A stretch of DNA of 64,000 nt, from contig NC_071340.1 of NCBI RefSeq assembly GCF_027744825.2, positions 9,563,501-9,627,500 of the forward strand. The letters run 5' to 3'. This document shows positions 35,143 through 47,655 of the stretch, piece by piece. Below the pieces are notes generated by a model. It was not told the origin of the DNA. It saw nothing but the letters and a program-made list of their open reading frames with translations, and did not search any database. Both the position numbers and the translations under genes were made by a program. The stretch comes from Synchiropus splendidus (lineage: Eukaryota > Chordata > Actinopteri > Syngnathiformes > Callionymidae). Each line of letters starts with the position of its first letter. Within the stretch, counting starts at the first letter, position 1.

Positions 35143-38100
35143 GTTACCAACGTATGCCCTGTCGTATAAGCCAATAGTGGTAGCGTAGCAACTGCACCAG
35201 AACAATAAAAAGTGAAGGTAGACTGAAGCGTTGAATGTTTTTTTCCCTTGAATCAAAAGGGCAGAAGGGATAAAGCTAATTGTGTCCTTGTGTAATTTGC
35301 CTTGTGTCGTTCACTACTGCGTTTTATCTGCTCCTGTTGTGTTAACGATAGCGTCCAATGACGACTCATATCTTTCAAGCGCTAATCTGAAAATACTGAG
35401 TGTGAGTGCGTTTAACTAGTCAATCACTTGGCATTGCATCATCGCTCAGGCGGAGAAAACTTCCCGAGCAACTTGTTCTGATCCCAGCATCTGTTCTCTG
35501 GCCCCCTTGTGTAATTTAGCCTCGGCAGCTCATCTTGCTGAAAGGAAGGCTAGTATTATGCTGCCCCGTCCTCTAATTATAGAATTCTAATCCTATGGCT
35601 CTAACATGGCATGACAAAGCATGTTTGCACTTCATTACCCTCCTTCCTGTTCCAGTCCTCCAGTCTGGGTCAAGTTCATCTGCTCTTCTCTCATTCACTT
35701 ATGACATGTACTGTCCTGTTCCTCCTCCCGCTGACCCCCCGCTTGTATTTCCAACCCCCCACCCCTCACTCTGCCTCAAGGGCTTTGTGCCAGGAGGTAA
35801 AATAAAATACCCCCACCGACACACACGCACACTTCCACCTCATTCTTACTATCCTGTTACCGTAAGCTCCACGTCCCTAAGGAGTGACATAGTGATGCCT
35901 GGCATATGTCGCTCCCTGCTATATCATTAAACTACATGCGGCAGCCTATTTATCCAGTGCGCCTTGTTAGGATAATTTCTCACATGACGCTACATGTCAT
36001 TGTTATCATGCCGCTGCTCCAAATCTAAATGATGAGCTGATGTTCAGAAATAAAAGTCCTGACATTTGCATACAATGCTATCCTGTTGTGACGACAATCA
36101 CATTTCATATCAGTAATGTGGATTGTCCAGTGACACACAAACTGTTTTTTCTCCTCTCTACCCAAAGTCTTCATCCATTCAGCCTTATATTATACAAACA
36201 TAGCGGTGAACGACTTGTGTTTGTTGCCCACCTTTTATGCAGGTCGGTTTTAATGCATACTGCTGTATTTATATTTTCATGGGAGTGTTAGGGAGAGAAT
36301 GTTGGCTACATTCACCACTGATGCATTACTGAACGCATCCTGTGGGTGATCGTATGTAGTATGTAACTGTCGTATGTAACTAAAGAATCAGCTGACGGAA
36401 AAAAAACATAATGGTGATTGTGTCGTGCTGAATCGACACCTAAAGAGTATGTTATATTCACTCCAGTTGAAGGCGCAATGGTGGCCTTTGGTGATGAACG
36501 CAGGTTGCTGGACCAGATAACCCATAATATTTGGCCTTCGCTCTTTTTTTCCCTGCCTAAAATATCACTGGACGTCCGTTGCAGTCATGCCCGTTTGACT
36601 GTGAATGTCATCCAGCTCGGCTCGCTCCTATTTCCGAGACGGATCACTCTTGTGTGTCTATCCTTTGCTTCTGCATTGCTCATAACTCAGGTTAATTTGT
36701 TCACGCTTGGGAGAATCTTAATTAGGTTTCTGCGTCATCTACTCTCATTCACTCGCCGTTTTTAAATCGTGATGTCATTGAGAAAGTGAAACAACAACCA
36801 GGCACATGGCTCCCCCGGGAGATGCACATTTATTTATTCATTAATTCATTCATATTTTATTCCCCTAGCTGATGAGGGTGGAGGAGGTGTCGCGTATTAA
36901 GGATTGCACCATGAAAATCGTATTCACATTTTAAAGTTTAAAGTTATAATTATCTGAAGTGCATTACCGGGGAAATGTCAGACTTTTAAAAATGATATGG
37001 TGTTTGATTAACAGTGTCCTGAATTTTCACTGGAGTATTATAGCTGTGTTGCAGTAGCTTAATGAACTAATTGTTGTTTTCTTGCTTTTTATTATCCTCT
37101 TAATGTCTTTCTCCTCACATGTATCTTATGCCAACACAGCATAAATGGCGATAGCCAGATAAAGCTACATATGCTATATAGAAGGGTGACATACAGTATT
37201 AAGCACTTGGTACAAAGTAGCCAAACTATACTGGTTTATCAACCTTTACTCAAAATAAATGTCTTGAATTAAGTCCAAGGACAGTGTGCAAGTTATCATG
37301 CTAAGAACAGTATGTGAATTTACCCTTCATTTGCTCAGCCTGAACAACAATGATGTTTTGCGAATATTGCTGCAATGTCAGCCGTGAGGAAGATTGCAAA
37401 CGTTACATTGTAAGCAGACATTTCTTTTAATTCAGGCCTGTTTCTGGTTATCTCTGGTGAAACAAGGTCACTATCTTATTTGTTCCTCGCCTCCATCAAG
37501 TGTAGAGCGATTGTCAATGAAACTTTTCTTTGGTGTGTCGCCATGTTGGATGAATTGGTGTCTTGTCAGACAGTACAATTCAGTATGATCCCTTCAAAAC
37601 AGCAACAGTGTAATGAAAAAAAAAACATTGCATGCCACAGCTAATATGTATATATTTTTTAAAATATATTTTTAGATGTTTCAGTAAACAGCTCGATATA
37701 AAATAGAATTTAAAAAATGGGTTACCCTCATCAGCCGTTATTATTAGCCCCACCTTTTGTTTACCCCACATTTTGGGGGGATATTTATTGTTGTCTGTGA
37801 CATATTTAAAACTGTGTTGTTCAACAACTTACCACAGACAAACTACTAACCACTGTCTCTTCACTGCATGCCATTGCTTACGATCAATCACTTTGTTTAT
37901 TTAAGATGACTACCTACTGAACAGGAGTGCTGTTGACAGCGTGATGGCAACAGAATGTTCTAGGTGCATAAGAACAAAAGCCGCCATGTGACCTTTTTAT
38001 TAGACTGTAAATCATATGCGTTTAGCATTCGGGCTCGAATCGAGGCAATATCGGGCATAATTTACAGCAATGCGGCTGGAAGGGAAAACAACACCCACCA

Positions 38101-38228
38101 CTAGCAGGGGCTGATAAAAGAATATTTGCACACACTCGACGGTTATTGTTTGTGTGACAAAGCAGTAAGTCAAATACCAGGGAGAAGTCTGCCACATATA
38201 AAGGTGGAGGAAGAACAGCCTGTGTTTG

Positions 38229-38258
38229 GCAAGAACACACACACACACAGACACACAA
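38229..38258. repeat. (CA)n microsatellite
   Basis: Interrupted CA repeat in zswim6 intron 1. Confidence 0.8.
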
Positions 38259-38884
38259 AATCCACTTTTGAGTCTTTTTAAAAGGGCTCTGCGAGGATCT
38301 ACATCAACATGTCAGGCATTTTGTCCATGAAGGTGCAGAATTTAAGATGCGCGACGTAAATCTTGCACCAGCATGTCGTATGTGTTATCAAGTGGAGCTT
38401 TTTAGGTGGGTGAGGGCTTGTTTTTCTGTTTGTGTGTGGGCTGTTTTCTTTCATGTGGGTGGATCTGGATTTATTTCCTGTTAGTTTAGAGATTTCATTT
38501 ATCTCCGTACAAAAGACATCCAGAATGAGCCCACATGATGCACAGCCAATAGAGGCAGTTTAGCAAGGCCGGAATTTTGTGAGCTGAAAGGATTGTGGAA
38601 TAGTTTTTGCTATAGATAATAGAACCCCTCGATGCTATTGGCGTCTTTTTATGAAAACTCTGGGAAAGAAACATGATAGATTCAGCCTGAATAGAGTCTT
38701 GGAACGGCAGTGATCTGAGATCCGGTGCCTCAGGTCTACCCCTGACCATGTAACTCACCCTGGGCTTGTATCGTCATGGAAACATGGCTGAGCCTAGAGC
38801 TAGTGTAAACATCTGGCCGTCCAAGAGGGAGAGAGAGGGGCAGCAAGTGCATTCATGTGAAGAGACATTAAGAGGAGCTGTTCT

Positions 38885-38908
38885 CGCTCTCTCTCTCTCT
38901 CTCTTTCT
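38885..38908. repeat. (CT)n microsatellite
   Basis: About ten CT units in zswim6 intron 1. Confidence 0.85.
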
Positions 38909-39183
38909 GTCGTTGTGTTTGTGGGTATCGGAGACCGGGCAGCAGATTCCACACCTTTGTCCCATTATGCTGGTTGAATGGAAAGACGATAGGATACAAT
39001 TTAACTAGCGTGTAATGGAAACATGTTGGCCAACAGAAAGTTCTATCTGTGATGGAAAATGTGGCCACGCAGGCGGACTGATAAAAGTGTTTTGGATATT
39101 TTACCCCGCTTTGATCTGTGAAAGGTGATTTATGTGAGTGACAATAACACAGACTTCCTTGTAGATTTACGCTAAAACTTGGG

Positions 39184-39370
39184 TAACACTGCAACTATTA
39201 GTCGACCAATCAAGTCTCCGGGATCTTCGAGACAACAAATAAAATGCAAAGTATCAAAACCGCACTTAACAAGTGTTGAGTATTTGCAACAGCATAATCA
39301 CAGGTCTGTGTGTTTGTCATATGTCAAGAAGCTCGTGAAAATAGTCGGTGGAGACTAGTCTAGAGCCCTA
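39184..39370. mobile_element. Degraded hAT-like fragment
   Basis: The left end TAACACTGCAACTATTAGTC resembles the TAGGGCTGCAACTA... terminus of a common fish hAT group. The right end, read on -, starts TAGGGCTCTAGACTAGTCTC. The interior is short and non-coding. The flanking octamers do not match, so it is either old or its ends are misplaced. Confidence 0.5.
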
Positions 39371-40030
39371 ATGTAGAGCAACCGCTGAAGACCCAATGAG
39401 CTTTCCACTAATCTAATCCTTCTATGGCCATAGTGCTTTTACATGTTTTACCATCTATGTTCTTACACTACACTATCTTATGGTCCCTTGTAAAAAATCA
39501 TCAAGTTCAAGAACTCTTTGGTTGTTCTGGCAGAAGTATCATTCAGACCCCTTTGGCTTAGATAATGGATAAGTAGGATAGTTTTTGCTTCCAACCGTAG
39601 ATAATATTTCCCCTGTGTTGTTCAATTTCCTTTTGCCAAGGAAACATGATAACGTAAGGTTGAATAGCGACTTAGTTTTCAACTGTGATCTTGTAACATG
39701 TCATAGGGGGAACTCAACTCCCTATATGGGCATACCCGCCTTGTAGGGTTTCTATTAATAAAATGTGTCACAAAGAGGGCTTTCTTGAAGTGTTAAGCAA
39801 GTTCACTTGGTGTTATTTTAACCCTTGTTGTTTGTGGGCACCTTTAAATACTTCATACGCAAAATACTCCTCACTAGTCGTATGTATCTTCTTAGCTTTA
39901 GATACACTTCAATACACAACACATTTCTTGCCGTTTGTGTCTGAGTTAACTCCCAAAACCGCCTACATTCAAGTCGGCTCTAATGTCTAACCTATGGACA
40001 TATGGCTGTTCTCCTAGCTTTTTGTTTCAG

Positions 40031-40035
<5 letters not shown>

Positions 40036-40064
<29 letters not shown>
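40036..40064. repeat. (TA)n microsatellite
   Basis: About 14 TA units. Confidence 0.9.
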
Positions 40065-40067
<3 letters not shown>

Positions 40068-43000
40068 TCTGACACATTCACTCACTCAGTTGTTTTCCGA
40101 ATGTAATATAACCAGAACAACCCTGAGACGTAGAGCAACATATTGCGAGGCTGCTCTGTTACAGTAGATGTGCATTAATCAGTTTAAGAAGATTGTTATT
40201 TATTAGACGTCCTTGGTGCAACTCCTCTAACGAGGCGTTTTGGGGACGGTGTAATAAGTCATCCTCCGCGATGATAGCTGTAAGCAAACCATTTGTGTCT
40301 TAACAACCCGGTGCTTTATTACGTTCATACAAAGGTCCTTTGAAGCAGGTGAAGAGCGCGTGTGTGGGTTAATTGTCTTGTGATGTGTCTGACCTGGGAT
40401 AGGTTGGTAAATATTTTCAAGCACCTCGGATCAGCTGATCAACTCGAGACCTTCTGTAGCTGGGGGTGCGTCATTCAACTGTTCCGCCATACTAGCACTG
40501 ATAATAAACGCGCAGCAGTCCCCCTCTGGGTTTCTCCTGACAATTACCTTAACTCGGTCTTCTTTATTTTGTCTTTTAGCTAGCTTCCCATTCCACACAC
40601 GTAACTGGTCTCTGCCCTAATGCTATTATTTAGGTTTTACTTTTGTGTGCCAGAATGATCCCGATTCATCAGTTCTCTTTCCTCACCGCTTGTCCTTTGG
40701 TGCTAACTAAATTATCTGAAATTAGCATCGCTAGCTTTAATGTTTTCATTGTGTGCATAATGGTACTCATGAATTGTTTGGAATTTGACATCCAAAGTCC
40801 AGCAAATATATTGATGATAAAATACTGTAATGAATGTTAACTTCGTCTACTGTTTTTTTTGCGTGTTGTAGCACTTGATCCGTCTCTATAGTGAAGTCTA
40901 TTATCCCGGATATCATCTAAGTTGAATGTGAAGATTGTTTTTCCTTCGTTGCTTTCTTGTGGGGCGTTCCCACTGATGTGTACCGGTACTTTTAATTCCA
41001 AGTTAAAGAGCCGACGAAAAAGCTTGTAAAAGACTACTATTGTTTTGGGTTTTGTTGTACACACCTGTGTGTCGGTTCTGTCAGTGCTCTGATGTTGTGT
41101 TGTGTGTTGACAGCTTATGACGACAACAATTGTGTTCAAACAATTGCAGTACTTCTATAGTTACATTTTATTGACTTATATAGGAATAGTTTCATTCTTT
41201 GTGAATAGGACAGATAACAATAGACAACAATGGTGGTCTTTTGCATAATGGCTTGCAGTTGGCAGCAAACATTGCCTTCCTGTTTATGTGAAGCAGATTC
41301 TACCTTTTCAGGTTACATTATGCTCATAGTTTCCATAGGATCCCAGCTGATGTCACCTCTCCAGAGGCCGTCTCCCAGCCCCGATTTAGCCTTAAATATA
41401 CAGTTCCCACCACAGATTACAGCATCTTCCAGTTTGCTATGTTCCATTCTCTACATCCAGCCATAACTTTCTTATGCTCTCCTCATTTCGAGACATTACT
41501 CAAGAAATGGCACCGCTCAGCTTATGCCTGCTTCATTTCCAGACATCCTCCAAACACCTCTTAAATCACCATTCCAGGTTTCTGTCTCCCTCGCTATTAG
41601 ACCACACTTGAAAAATGTGCTCACTAATGTTGAGGTCTGCGTGATGCCTCCGTTAGAAATAATAAACTCGCAGCACGAGCTTGGTCTTGATGGTCTTGAG
41701 TTTGAGTTGTCTAACATCCCAGACTGTGGCTGATGGGCGTGCGTCAGCGCAGCTCCTCGGCTGGCTGACTCTGTCTAGGAATCCAGTCGTGCCTCCTCGC
41801 AGCCTCTCTCCTCTGCGTGAGCGGGGCGAGCGGAGCAGTGGGAGCAGGCGACAGAAAGGCTACTAAATCCACAATGACAAGACCCTATTAAAAGCCGTTT
41901 TTTCTATTTCATTTAATGACTTTTATTACCAGCCGCCCCTCTCTCTTCGATTTGGCAATAATAACAACAGGGGAATGCAGCACTCAGCGTTCTCCTATCT
42001 CATGCTCCCTTTCACTTTTTTCCCCCCCTTTTTTTAATGAATTCCTCTTTGCACCGATGGGCTGCTGAAATAAGCACAAAGCGGTCCAAGACTCTGCTTA
42101 CTGCAGTGGAATGTTCAATATATGTATACATACTCCGCGTTTGAGTGTGCTGCTGTATACGTGATCAAGACTGCACATGCTCTCAGTGTTGTCACAATAC
42201 AGAGTGCCTTTGAGCACTTTGATCACATCTGTTTTCTTCTCAGAGGCCCGGACACAGTCGAAGTAGCTTTTTGTACAAGTACGTCATCATTCATACATTC
42301 AATTTGAAAAGTTTTTTTTTTTTCAATGGAACTTTTTCTTCTCCTTTCACAGCCTATTTTCGACTGAATATTAGGTTGATATTTTTTGCTCCGAGACACT
42401 TGATTTCACCACGTCCTTCGTGATTGTTCATGTTTGAAAACCGCAATCCACTTCAGGACTCCAGTCCAAATAGACACACTAACATTGCTAACATTGCTTC
42501 TCTTGCCTGGATGTTCCGTACTGGCTTTTAGAAGTTGACTGTGGTTGTTATGTTGATCGGAAATCAGGTTAGTTTTGTGTTTTTGTTATTTCAAGGATAA
42601 TTAAATGATTAGGTGTCAGACGAAATTTAGACAGTCTATTCATTCACAGACAAAGGTTTAGTCACTGGCTGTTGGGGCGGTTTCCTTTCCACCTACGCCA
42701 GCTTAGGTTTTCAAGGCTGAATCACCTTAACTGGTTGCTCTCCGTAGAAAGGAAGCTGCTCTCTGCTCTGCCTGATTTCATAGCTCGAACCCCTGGAACG
42801 GTTTTTCAGTTCATTGCCATAGTGAAATGGGAAAATATATTTACATATTCCGGTTCTACTGTAGGGTGAGTCATTGACCCCTCAAGAGGAATACCTAAAC
42901 CCTCTCCACTTGCCACTCTGCCCATATATCTCACACTGACAACACATGTCGACAATTTGAACCTTTGAACGGAACACAGAAACACTCCTCTCAGCTATCA

Positions 43001-44030
43001 TCGCTTGTCATTTTTTCTGTTTTCACTCTTCAGTTTTTGTTGCTGCCATTAAGATAATGTATTTAAATCTATATGTTCCTCCATCCGCAGCCAAAAGGCA
43101 GATGCCAACTGCATGGCATTAGACTTGAAACGGCTGTCAAATCACGTAATTGCATAAATTTGCCTCTTCATGTTGTGTTGAGAATTGAGCACTTATTGTT
43201 AATAATGACCTTTTCAAATCTGCATGGGTGCACTGAAGTGTGTGGACGGCCATTGTGTGTTAATGGCTCACCGCGCATGTTTATGGCTCTGTGTCAGGCC
43301 GAATAAAGGTGAGGCATGCTAATGATAAGAGGGTGGATGGCATTCCCGTCTGTCATCATTCCCACCCTATCACATTTCCATTCTTGCACGCACACGCATG
43401 CAAACACGCTCCGAGGGCGCACAGTCGCCCGTCGGTGCTGGGACGCCAGTGACTCGGCGCCGTAGCATAAACAACTGTGCGGGATGAGGGTTTACCTGCC
43501 GCTGAACCTTATCGCGCATGAGGCGACAGAGGTGTTCCGTCATCGACCGCTTCCTCCCCCGGCGCTGAACTGGCCCTGTTTTGACCTCTTCACTTGACCC
43601 CGAGGGATTTTGTGAAGCCAAAGGTCAACATGGTCAGACTGTCCCTCCTGTGACCAATTGCTCAGCGCTATAGACAGCTCCTGCGCTTACATTATGGTCT
43701 TTACAGTAAAGCATGTGAGCAACATAAAATCCTGTTTCCTTGGGTTGCAGTTTCTCACCTGAGAGATTAATCTAGATTGTTTCTGTGGAACAATCAGGAA
43801 TCTGAGCCCACGTCAGCGGGTGGGGGATTTTACCCCAGTGCTCTTCTTGCCTGGCAGGCTCAAGTGGCATGTGAGCTGTTAGGAGGAGGGGTCCAGAGTG
43901 CGCAGGGCCTCTGGCGGTGCCTGGTCCAACTGTGTTGTGGCTGTGAGACAAGCATGTACCTCAAGCTCAGTGGTGATCAGAACAAGAGACAGGACTTTGG
44001 CTCTGTCTAAACTTCATTCAATCTTGCTTG

Positions 44031-44034
<4 letters not shown>

Positions 44035-44066
<32 letters not shown>
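44035..44066. repeat. (TA)n microsatellite
   Basis: About 16 TA units followed by CACACA. Confidence 0.9.
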
Positions 44067-44071
<5 letters not shown>

Positions 44072-47000
44072 TTGGACCTGTGTTACTTAACTCAAATTTT
44101 TAAAAAGTGTTTACTGTCTTAAACTAGTGTCTACTCACCTGAATTTTTGGAATGTGTGTACATTGAACTACCAATGTACCAATATTTGATTGATTTAAAT
44201 GTACGTTTGAGCCTTGAGCATTGTTTGTCCAGCTCAATGTTATTTCGATTATTTCGTCATCCAAAATATAATAACAAAAGGTCGTCTCCGAATTCGTCAA
44301 CAAGCCACTACAGCATGTTTCGGTACATTCCTGTCCATCAGTTGCGTCATTTCTTTTTCCTACCCTTCCAATCCTCCCATCACGCTGCCTATCTTTTCTT
44401 CCACATTCCTGACTCCTCTTTGTGAGCTCTCACTGCCCCCCCTCCCTCCATCTCAATTTTCCAGTTTCATTTCCCAAGCCAGGCAATAGAACCTCATATC
44501 TTATTTACACGGACCCTATCTGGATACAGCGTGTTTCCATAGTGCTTCCTGTTTCTCAACTCCCAGAGGGAAGCTACCCGGCTAGCTTGCGCCGCTCTCA
44601 CTGCCTACAGTTCCCATCCAGACCTCGGGGGCTACCGCTGCCTTTAGAACGCTCTCTGTTTACCAGCGCCTGAAATTAGGAGACGAACAGGACTTGGCCT
44701 ATTTGCTGTGATGTTTCTCTCAGAAGTTTTTAAATGGCCCCCACACAGATGTTTTTCATGCTCGACTCAGAATTACATCTGGTATCATTAGCTTTTTTAA
44801 ACGCTTGTCATTTAGATGACGCACACTAGAGAAGTTTGCTATGCTTGTTGAACATTCAAATATTCATGGTTGAGGGATGTGTTGTGTGGTGACAGGTTTG
44901 CATCCAGAAATGTTTGCACCTGTTAGTTATGAACCATTAGCATTGCCTGCCTTAAGCCGCCATGCAGTAACTAAATTAAAGAATGAAAAGGTCATCTATG
45001 TCTTCAGAGAGCGGAATTCTAAGACTATTTTGTTTGATTTTTACCACAGACTGCTCTTGTCTTTCTTTTTATAATAGTTCCTTTTTCATGTGCTGCCTTG
45101 AGAACTGAACCTGAAGCAAATAAGTTGTGTAATGCTCTCATAATAAGGACGTTAGTATTGAGCATTCATTCGCTCATTGGAGTGGCTCCAGCTGCCCCCA
45201 AAACAAAATTGCATTGCTTAATATTTGTTGCGAGTCGTTTTTCCAACATTGTGCAGCAGGCATTGTGAGCGTTACTCAATGAAACAGTACCACCTTTACT
45301 GAATTTCTAGGGCACGTGAAAACAGCTCTCCCATTGAAATCGTCTTGTCTGTGACGGTGGCATTCCTGCTTCCATGCTTTTAACTTTTACGAACACATGC
45401 AAATGGTTGTCATTATTTTAAATAGGATGTATGCTCTTTTCGTTTGGTTCCAATGTAGGCTTCTGCGTTTCTGTGTGAGCCGTCCTTCTGAGCGAGGAAA
45501 ATGCCATCATGCTTGTTAATTTGAAAGTTCTATTTACAAAGAAACTGCGACGTTAATCGAGTTCGAGTGGCAGACAAAGAAGGACCTGACAGTTCCTCCT
45601 TGGTAAACTAAATATTAACAGTGACACTTTTCCGTATGATTTAATGTCCTTTGTCAGATAAGGTCTTTATTTAGGCCAGTACATGAGCCGAGGTGAAGTC
45701 AGGTGTCACTTTCAGACTGTGGTGTTGAGGCTTTCCCAATCTGTCATACTGTCCGTCTGCATCGTCGCTTCAAACCCTTCTGCTCATTGGTCTTGCTATT
45801 AGCCGGGTATTGTTGTCCCTCCTGGGTGGCTACATCACCTCACCTCCTACCCCCATCACTGCCAGTGACAGCCCAGCCCAGGGAGACATGGGTAATGGTC
45901 CTCTCTGATGTACAGCCTGACTCAATTGGACTGGGTGGCAGACACAGGCCTAAAATAACAAAAGCAGGGGGAGAGGACGAGAGGGTGTGACGCGAGGGGA
46001 GGGTAGGAAAGGAGCAAAGCGATCGATAAAGGAGGGACACATCGCCTAATAAAGATTTATTCGCTTTTTTTTCCCCCATCGTCGTCCGCTATGGGAGGGC
46101 CAGGAGGGGGAGGAGAGAATGTGATTAGTGTACGTCTTCTCCCTGGGCACTCGAATGTTCCACGGCTCTCTATACACCCCAATGTGTTCTGGGTATTTTT
46201 GTGTGCTGTGTGTATTTATCGCATGTGTCTCTCCCGCCTCCTCCTCCCAGGAGCAGAAAGGGGTTAAAAAACAGCCTCTGTCGTTTGTTCTGCTGGCAGT
46301 GGCACTAGCAGCTGCAGCTGTGTCCCTGCCTCTCTCTCTTCCTGTCAGCTAATATTTAGTTAATCTTTGGTCTGGGACCTACGGGACTGGCCGGAGCTCC
46401 TGGTGCCCCATCCATCTCGCACTGATCTATATTCCACACTGGATGCCTGTGCCATTAACCGCCACCGAGGGGAGGAGAGGAAGGCACGGCGAGGCACAGA
46501 GGTGGAATGAAGAAGAAAGGGCAGATGGGTGCAGGGAGAGTCATGCAGAGACAAGAGAGTGATAGAGACAAAACAATGGATGGGTAGGGGGATGGATGGG
46601 CGTTGGAACCAATTTTCTTCCTAATTTGCGAGAATAGGCTGGAAAAGCATTGCTGCAAAAATATCTGCGAAGCTGCCTTTGTGTGTCAGTGGAAAGCTTT
46701 TTTTTTCGGGGGGTAAGACTGTTTACCCGGTATTCACGCTCTCACTAGTCGGTCAGTTCTGTCAAAGAATTACATTAAGTCATTTGTCACTAAAAAATTG
46801 TATAAAAAATACACATACTCATAGTGTTCCCTTGACTTTGGTCCATGTTTTTTTAAGCATATATAGCCGTGTTCTTGTATTTTCTCAGGTTGCAAGATGT
46901 GGAAGGTTTGCTGTGAGATGGACTGTGATCTATTCTATCCAAGTCTTCGTAATCATTCTCTGAGAAGACTGTGTACCGCGAGAGCGTGAAAAACATACTT

Positions 47001-47530
47001 ATGCATTTCATAAAATGTGTTGAATTTATTACTGATGTAAAGTATGGCAAAAACCTTGCCCACCTCCAGTACTGTTGATGAAAGACAACTCTGTGCATGC
47101 TTTGTCAGTTGACTGTCTGGTTTCTTGCCAGTGGAGATCTTAATTTGACCTGAAAACTTACATTGGATGAGAAATAGGAAGTACAAGTGGTGGTTTAGGA
47201 AGATAATTTATGTATTTTGACACCACATACAGGGGTTCTTTATTCTCAAATTAGCCTCCAAGTGACTATCGCATTCATTTCCCACTTTAGTTTCCCATGA
47301 AAGGAGGCCTAGCATGATTCACTTTGACTTCCGTGGGTTACAGACTTCTGATGTGAAGCTTTTACATGCTAGCAGCCCCAGTGTGTTGTTATAAAGTGGT
47401 GCCAGTTGCGATGAAACAGGCTATAAGGCAAGAAGAAAATTGTTTTTGTCATTTTTATCCACAGTACTCTGTATTTCAGATGGTATAGCTATTTATTTTC
47501 TGTCAAAAGAAACCCATACAGAGGAAAACA

Positions 47531-47655
47531 AACCATTGAGGTTCACAGATATCGTAAAGGAGGATGTGAAAAAGATAGGATAAGGTGGAGGAGGGTGAAT
47601 TGCTGTGGCAACCTCTGATGGGCAATACTGAAAGACAGAAGAAGAAAAGAAAGGC
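47531..47655 (+). mobile_element. 3' end relic of a non-LTR retrotransposon (LINE)
   Basis: On + the stretch decodes RFTDIVKEDVK, a version of the RFMDVVKEDM-type motif near the C-terminus of a common fish LINE. It is followed by AGGTGGAGGAGGGTGAATTG and GCTGTGGCAACCTCTGATGG, and then an A/G-rich AGAAGAAG tail, as in the 3' untranslated region of that family. 5' truncation and the A-rich tail fit target-primed insertion. The exact family is not assigned. Confidence 0.65.

Larger units (their letters stand above)
39371..47530 (+). other. zswim6: zswim6 intron 1, segment b; no gene seen
   Basis: AT-rich intron DNA with TA runs near 40036-40064 and 44035-44066. A GC-richer stretch lies at 43380-43620. 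Its minus-strand frame of 83 codons starts at TTG, not ATG, and matches no family I know. Other frames are likewise unsupported. Confidence 0.55.

Noticed and set aside
40837..41139. 100-codon minus-strand frame in zswim6 intron 1
   Set aside because: It resembles no known family, is low in distinctive residues, and lies in AT-rich intron DNA with no exon borders.
43370..43621. 83-codon minus-strand frame in GC-richer DNA with a GCAG|GTAAAC donor-like site
   Set aside because: The first codon is TTG, not ATG. No protein family is recognised and no acceptor or partner exon could be tied to it.
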